Shown piece after piece: positions 60,143 to 64,000 of a stretch of 64,000 nucleotides of DNA; position 1 is the first letter of the stretch, and each line of letters starts with the position of its first letter. This DNA comes from Desulfosarcina alkanivorans (GTDB taxonomy: Bacteria; Desulfobacterota; Desulfobacteria; Desulfobacterales; Desulfosarcinaceae). The notes under the pieces are model-generated. The model searched no databases. It saw only the letters and a program-made list of their open reading frames with translations, and was not told the DNA's origin. The stretch lies in contig NZ_AP021874.1 in assembly GCF_009688945.1 (NCBI RefSeq), forward strand, positions 5,766,001 to 5,830,000. The letters are read 5' to 3'. The translations under genes were made by a program, and so were the position numbers.

Positions 60143-60832
60143 ATGACGATGGAAGCTGTGATGGAAAAAAAAACCGGCGGATGGCGATCGAGCAATCTCG
60201 TTCAGGCCTGGCTGGTGCTGGTATTGGCCGTGGGTTTCGGGATGTCCCTGGCTGGCGTTCAACTGGCCCTGGGACCCGTGATCGAGAGCAACAAAACCAG
60301 CGAAACCCTGGAGAAAGTTCCCGAACTGGTGCTGGGAAGCGCCCTGGCCGCCAAGATGGCCACCGAAAACCAGACCCTGGAGATCGCCCCCCGCCAGGTG
60401 AGGGTTCAAAAGCCGGCCCGGGATAAATTTTACAGCGTCTACGAGGCGCGCTACCAGGGGGACCTGAAAGGGTGGGTGGTGAAAACCAAAGGGCAGGGCT
60501 ATGCGGACACCATTGAACTGCTGCTGGGGCTGTCGCCTGACCTGCGCACCATCACCGGTCTTTTTGTTCTGGACCAGAAGGAGACGCCCGGACTGGGCAA
60601 CAAGATCATTACCGACAGCTGGCGGGGCCAGTTCATCGATGCCCCGGCGGACCGGGCGCTGGTGGTGGTAAAAACCGGCGCCGCCAACCCCGGAGAAATC
60701 GATGCGGTGACCGGTGCCACCATTTCATCCAAAAGTGTGACCGCCTTGATCAACACGGCCATCGGGGACCTGCGACACCCCCTGACCGCCGATCCGGACA
60801 TCGTCGGGAAAGAGAGTAAAGACAATGGCTGA
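60143..60832 (+). CDS. rnfG: Rnf complex subunit G (covalent FMN)
   Basis: A 229-aa protein with one N-terminal membrane helix (about 20-43) and an extracytoplasmic FMN-binding domain. The flavinylation motif is DAVTGATISSKSV (T190-S195), with the preceding KETPGLGNKI loop also typical. FMN transfer to this site needs ApbE, which is not in the window. The start overlaps with rnfE downstream by 8 bp at its 3' end; the upstream start among ATG 60143, 60149 and 60161 is not certain. Confidence 0.92.
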   Translation: MTMEAVMEKKTGGWRSSNLVQAWLVLVLAVGFGMSLAGVQLALGPVIESNKTSETLEKVPELVLGSALAAKMATENQTLEIAPRQVRVQKPARDKFYSVYEARYQGDLKGWVVKTKGQGYADTIELLLGLSPDLRTITGLFVLDQKETPGLGNKIITDSWRGQFIDAPADRALVVVKTGAANPGEIDAVTGATISSKSVTALINTAIGDLRHPLTADPDIVGKESKDNG

Positions 60833-61445
60833 CCAACCGACCGCCACCGAGCGTTTTATCCAGGGCATTCTGCCGGAAAACCCGGTGTATCGCCAGCTGC
60901 TGGGATTGTGTCCCACCCTGGCGGTGACCAACAGCCTCATGGCGGCCGTCACCATGGCCGGGGCCGTCGGCTTTGTGCTGCTGTGCGCCAATGTGATCAT
61001 CAGCCTGATCCGCAACCTGCTCAAGCCGCATCTGCGTATCGTGGTGTTTACCCTGACCATTGCCACCTTCGTCACGATTGCCGACCGGCTGCTGGCGGCC
61101 TATCTCTACCAGATGAGCAAAACCCTGGGGCCCTATATCCCGCTGATTATCGTCAACTGTATCATCATCTGCCGCTGTGAGGTGGTGGCCTCCAAGCAGA
61201 ACCCGCTGGTTGCCGCGGCGGATGCCATCGGCCAGAGTATGGGCTTCGGACTGGCGCTGGCCAGCATTGCCGCCATCCGCGAGATACTCGGGACCGGATG
61301 CCTGTTCGGGCTTCGGCTCCTGCCGGCGGTCTGGCCGGACTGGGTGATCATGGTGCTGCCTCCCGGTGCCTTTCTCACCTTCGGCCTGCTGCTGGGAACC
61401 GTCAACTGGATCACCGCCCGCAAGGACGGCAAAAAGCTCGCTTAG
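60825..61445 (+). CDS. rnfE: Rnf complex subunit E
   Basis: A 206-aa integral membrane protein of the NqrD/RnfE family with six helices. Conserved segments are NPVYRQLLGLCPTLAVTNSL, IPLIIVNCIIICR and GASLREILG-like AAIREILGTG. The CP and NC cysteines of the E/A pair that may bind a 2Fe-2S cluster in the membrane are present. It overlaps rnfG by 8 bp. Confidence 0.94.
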   Translation: MADQPTATERFIQGILPENPVYRQLLGLCPTLAVTNSLMAAVTMAGAVGFVLLCANVIISLIRNLLKPHLRIVVFTLTIATFVTIADRLLAAYLYQMSKTLGPYIPLIIVNCIIICRCEVVASKQNPLVAAADAIGQSMGFGLALASIAAIREILGTGCLFGLRLLPAVWPDWVIMVLPPGAFLTFGLLLGTVNWITARKDGKKLA

Positions 61446-61460
61446 GAAGAAAATGACCCC

Positions 61461-62306
61461 ATGAACTATCTCATCGACATACTGCTTATCGCCTTGGGGG
61501 CGGCCCTGATCAACAATTTCGTCCTCTATTACTTTGTCGGCATCTGTCCTTTTATCGGCGTCTCCCGGCACGTGGGCATGGCCGTCGGCATGGGCGCGGC
61601 GGTTACCTTTGTCATCACCATCGCCGCCTTCATCTCATGGACCATCACCACCTTCGTGCTGATGCCCGGCGCTCCGCTCACCCGGCTGGCGGCGAGCCTG
61701 TTCATGCCGGCCGAGGCAGCCGCCCGGGTGGACCTGACCATATTGAGCTACATCGTCTATATTTTTGCCATCAGTTCGTCGGTCCAGTTTGTGGAGATGT
61801 ACGTTCGCCGGTTTTTCCCACTGCTTTACAAGGCATTCGGCGTGTTTTTGCCCCTGATCACCACCAACTGCGCGATCCTCTTTGCCTGCCTGACCATCAT
61901 GAGCCACGTGGTGGGTGCGGAAAACCCGGCGGACCGATGGGACCTGGGCCGGGCCCTGACCCTGGCTTTTTTCGGCGGCGTGGGGTTTACCATCGCCATC
62001 GTCATCATGGCCGGCATCCGGGAGGAACTGGAGTTGTGCGATGTCCCCAAACCGTTTCGCGGTGCCGCCATCACGCTGATTGTGGGGGGCATCCTGGCCA
62101 TGGCGTTCATGGGATTCACCGGGGTCGATTCGGGACTCCGGAAGGCCATGACCGCCCAGCCTGCGGTGGCGGAAACGACCACGACCGTGCCGGTAGAGAC
62201 CTCCCCGCAATTAAAGTCACGCATGCAACCATTGGACGCTCAACCGTCCTCAACACCGGCTGAAGACGCTGCCTCTATACGAATGGAGGGATCATGGGTT
62301 GGGTAA
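61461..62306 (+). CDS. rnfA: Rnf complex subunit A with long C-terminal extension
   Basis: A 281-aa membrane protein of the NqrE/RnfA family. The six-helix core (about 1-215) has NNFVLYYFVGICPFIGVS and ITTNCAILFACL with the paired cysteines. Usual RnfA is about 190 aa; here about 65 extra residues follow, rich in Thr, Pro, Ala and Ser (AVAETTTTVPVETSP). The extension's frame overlaps the rnfB start by 13 bp. The tail has no obvious domain. Confidence 0.92.
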   Translation: MNYLIDILLIALGAALINNFVLYYFVGICPFIGVSRHVGMAVGMGAAVTFVITIAAFISWTITTFVLMPGAPLTRLAASLFMPAEAAARVDLTILSYIVYIFAISSSVQFVEMYVRRFFPLLYKAFGVFLPLITTNCAILFACLTIMSHVVGAENPADRWDLGRALTLAFFGGVGFTIAIVIMAGIREELELCDVPKPFRGAAITLIVGGILAMAFMGFTGVDSGLRKAMTAQPAVAETTTTVPVETSPQLKSRMQPLDAQPSSTPAEDAASIRMEGSWVG

Positions 62307-63205
62307 CTATCGGACTGGCCGCCGCCACCATGCTCGGCATGGCGCTGGTGCTGTCATTCGTATTGGGATGGGCCAACCGGGCCTTTCATGTGGAAGTGGA
62401 CCCGCGGGTAGATGCCGCCATCGACGTTCTTCCCGGTGCCAACTGTGGTGGCTGCGGCTACGTGGGCTGCGGTGAATATGCCGAATCGATCGTACTGGAA
62501 GGCGCACCGGTGAACCTGTGCACCGTGGGCGGCAAAAGCTGCGCGGAGGCCCTGGCCGGGGTCATGGGAGTGGAGGTCGCCGCCAGTTATCCCTGGCGGC
62601 CGGTGGTGCACTGCGGTGCCCATACGAGCGACCGGCTGGGAAGAAGCCCATACAAAGGTGAACAACGCTGCGGACCGGCCAACCTGGTGACCGATATCCA
62701 GGGGTGCACTTACGGCTGCCTCGGCTTCGGCGACTGCACCCGGGCCTGTAATTTCGATGCCATCCATATTGAAGACGGACTGGCCCGTGTGGATTACGAG
62801 CGCTGTGTGGGCTGCGGGGCCTGTGCCAAGGCCTGCCCCCGCAACATCATCACCATGGCGCCTTTCAAGAGCGACCGCATGCTGGTGGTGGAGTGCTCCA
62901 ACCATGATGCCGGCAAGGATGTCAAGTCGGTGTGCAAGGTGGGCTGTGTCGGGTGCGGGGCCTGTGGACGGGCATGTGAGATGTTTACCCTGCAGGACAA
63001 CCTGTCGTGTCTCGATTACGACAACTATTCCCTGGAAAATCTGGAGGCCGGCCTGATCGCCGCCAAGAAGTGTCCCCGGAACCGGCTGGTTTTCGTCGGT
63101 ACGCCGTCGGATAAGGATATCCTGGCCGCTGCCAAGGAAGACCTGCCCGACATCGTCAAACCGGATTTCAAGACCACGGTCGATGATACGGAGTGGCGAG
63201 GGTAG
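62294..63205 (+). CDS. rnfB: Rnf complex subunit B (Fe-S ferredoxin-interacting)
   Basis: A 303-aa protein with an N-terminal membrane helix (about 5-27), the RnfB-specific Fe-S motif NCGGCGYVGCGEYAE with a distant cysteine, and further 4Fe-4S motifs (CVGCGACAKACP, CVGCGACGRACE plus a GCLGFGDCTRAC stretch). It receives electrons from reduced ferredoxin. GGAGGG lies 4 nt before ATG 62294. It ends the operon; a hairpin follows at 63247. Confidence 0.95.
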   Translation: MGWVTIGLAAATMLGMALVLSFVLGWANRAFHVEVDPRVDAAIDVLPGANCGGCGYVGCGEYAESIVLEGAPVNLCTVGGKSCAEALAGVMGVEVAASYPWRPVVHCGAHTSDRLGRSPYKGEQRCGPANLVTDIQGCTYGCLGFGDCTRACNFDAIHIEDGLARVDYERCVGCGACAKACPRNIITMAPFKSDRMLVVECSNHDAGKDVKSVCKVGCVGCGACGRACEMFTLQDNLSCLDYDNYSLENLEAGLIAAKKCPRNRLVFVGTPSDKDILAAAKEDLPDIVKPDFKTTVDDTEWRG

Positions 63206-63246
63206 TTTTCTATCGATTCATGAAATTCAAAAAATGCAGCATGAAG

Positions 63247-63278
63247 AGAGGCCTTCCTGATTTAACCGGAAGGCCTCT
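63247..63278. terminator. hairpin between convergent rnfB and gdhA
   Basis: AGAGGCCTTCC (63247-63257) and GGAAGGCCTCT (63268-63278) form an 11-bp perfect stem with a 10-base loop. Only a weak T-rich stretch follows on the plus strand; on the minus strand a T6 run comes about 20 bp later. It probably serves both genes. Confidence 0.6.
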
Positions 63279-63302
63279 TCCATTTGAACCCGCTTTCCCC
63301 TT

Positions 63303-64000
63303 TTACACGAGTCCCTGATCGAGCATGGCATTGACGACTTTAACGAATCCGGCAATGTTGGCGCCGATAAAATAGTTGCCCGGATCCCCATATTCCGCGG
63401 ATGCATCCAGACAGGTCTGGTGGATGCTTCGCATAATGATTTGGAGACGTTCGTCCACCTCTTCCCGGGGCCAGTTGAGCCGCATGCTGTTCTGGGCCAT
63501 TTCGAGGCCGGAAACGGCTACGCCGCCGGCGTTGGCGGCTTTTCCCGGGGCATAGAGTATTTTTTTGTCCAGGAACCGGTCGATGGCCCCCGGGGTGCAA
63601 GGCATATTGGCCCCCTCACAAACCAGTGACACGCCGTTTCGGATCAGGTTATCGGCATCTTTCCCGTTGATTTCGTTTTGGGTGGCGCTGGGGAAGGCGC
63701 AGTCGGCCGCATGGTCCCATAAGGGATTGTTTTCCAGGGTCGAATCCGCCTCGGTATAGACCGCTGCCGAGTATTTATCGATGTATTCGCTGATTCGACC
63801 CCGCCTCAGGTTCTTGAGGCGTTTGACGTAATCCAGTTTGCCCCTGTCGATGCCGCTCTCATCGAAAATATAACCGGAAGAGTCCGAAAGGGTGACCACC
63901 TTGCCGCCCAGATCGATTATTTTTTCAACGGTATATTGGGCCACGTTGCCGGAACCCGAAACCAGGCAGGTCTTGCCCTCGAGGCTGTCATCTCGTGTGG
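63303..64000 (-). CDS. gdhA: NAD(P)-dependent glutamate dehydrogenase, partial (5' end off window)
   Basis: The C-terminal 232 residues of a conventional hexameric GDH: GKTCLVSGSGNVAQYTVEKI (the nucleotide-binding glycine loop), CAFPSATQNEING, GANMPCTPGAI and PGKAANAGGVAVSGLEMAQNS, ending NAMLDQGLV. The frame stays open to the window edge, so the start lies beyond 64000. With the 1046-aa GDH at 4733 the organism has two unrelated-class GDHs, often one for assimilation (this type) and one for catabolism. Confidence 0.92.
   Translation of the reverse strand, partial: TRDDSLEGKTCLVSGSGNVAQYTVEKIIDLGGKVVTLSDSSGYIFDESGIDRGKLDYVKRLKNLRRGRISEYIDKYSAAVYTEADSTLENNPLWDHAADCAFPSATQNEINGKDADNLIRNGVSLVCEGANMPCTPGAIDRFLDKKILYAPGKAANAGGVAVSGLEMAQNSMRLNWPREEVDERLQIIMRSIHQTCLDASAEYGDPGNYFIGANIAGFVKVVNAMLDQGLV

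Overview
The window looks like a chromosome segment of a sulfate- or sulfur-metabolising member of Desulfobacterota (class Desulfobacteria, Desulfosarcina-like). This rests on gene content only: several PAS/sigma-54 activators, an octaheme c cytochrome with DsrE-type sulfur-relay proteins, an rnfCDGEAB operon, a non-pyrrolysine MttB homologue, a PrdB-like selenoprotein read through UGA, a B12-radical SAM protein, and high GC with many long antisense open frames. No rRNA, tRNA, CRISPR array or intact transposon was seen.

Layout. 0.2-4.5 kb: two PAS/sigma-54 activators and a NifX/NifB-C-like gene behind its own -24/-12 promoter. 4.7-15.2 kb: a 115-kDa-class NAD glutamate dehydrogenase, a third sigma-54 activator, then a good -24/-12 promoter in front of three unfamiliar small genes, proton-translocating transhydrogenase genes (pntAA, pntAB, and a pntB with two NADP(H)-domain copies) and an Rnk-like gene. 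15.3-20.5 kb: two acyl-CoA synthetases and a carbon-nitrogen hydrolase. 20.5-26.2 kb: a decayed stretch holding remnants of a peptide ABC transporter operon, a GntR/FCD regulator fragment and a frameshifted FAD oxidoreductase, around an intact class V aminotransferase and an MttB-family methyltransferase. 26.3-31.8 kb: B12-radical SAM protein, ABC-F ATPase, M55 peptidase-like protein, PlsC-like acyltransferase.

32.0-40.3 kb is the most system-like block. One minus-strand operon encodes a DUF3373-like porin, three DsrE/TusBCD-like proteins (one of 57 aa), a haem-less cytochrome-like protein, a triple-rhodanese lipoprotein, an octaheme cytochrome of the tetrathionate-reductase type and a membrane cytochrome b. 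It has a -24/-12 promoter, a palindrome about 110 bp upstream of that promoter, a divergent PAS/sigma-54 activator and a terminator at its end. I read it as an inducible envelope module for reducing or trafficking a sulfur (or related oxyanion) compound.

40.5-57.4 kb: a Cys-rich HTH regulator with metX, metW and a MOSC gene; a possible small RNA; hisE and hisG separated by a 143-bp palindromic repeat that also occurs at 30 kb; a rhodanese, DUF255 protein, DsbD-like and RseC-like cluster; a PrdB-like selenoprotein with a clear bacterial SECIS hairpin; a hybrid histidine kinase; mutY; a HEAT-repeat/receiver fusion; a tandem UspA protein. 57.5-63.2 kb: rnfCDGEAB with a terminator-like hairpin in its leader. 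The right edge cuts a conventional gdhA. Glutamate oxidation, transhydrogenase and Rnf would together link amino-acid oxidation to NAD(P)H, ferredoxin and the ion gradient; that link is inference.
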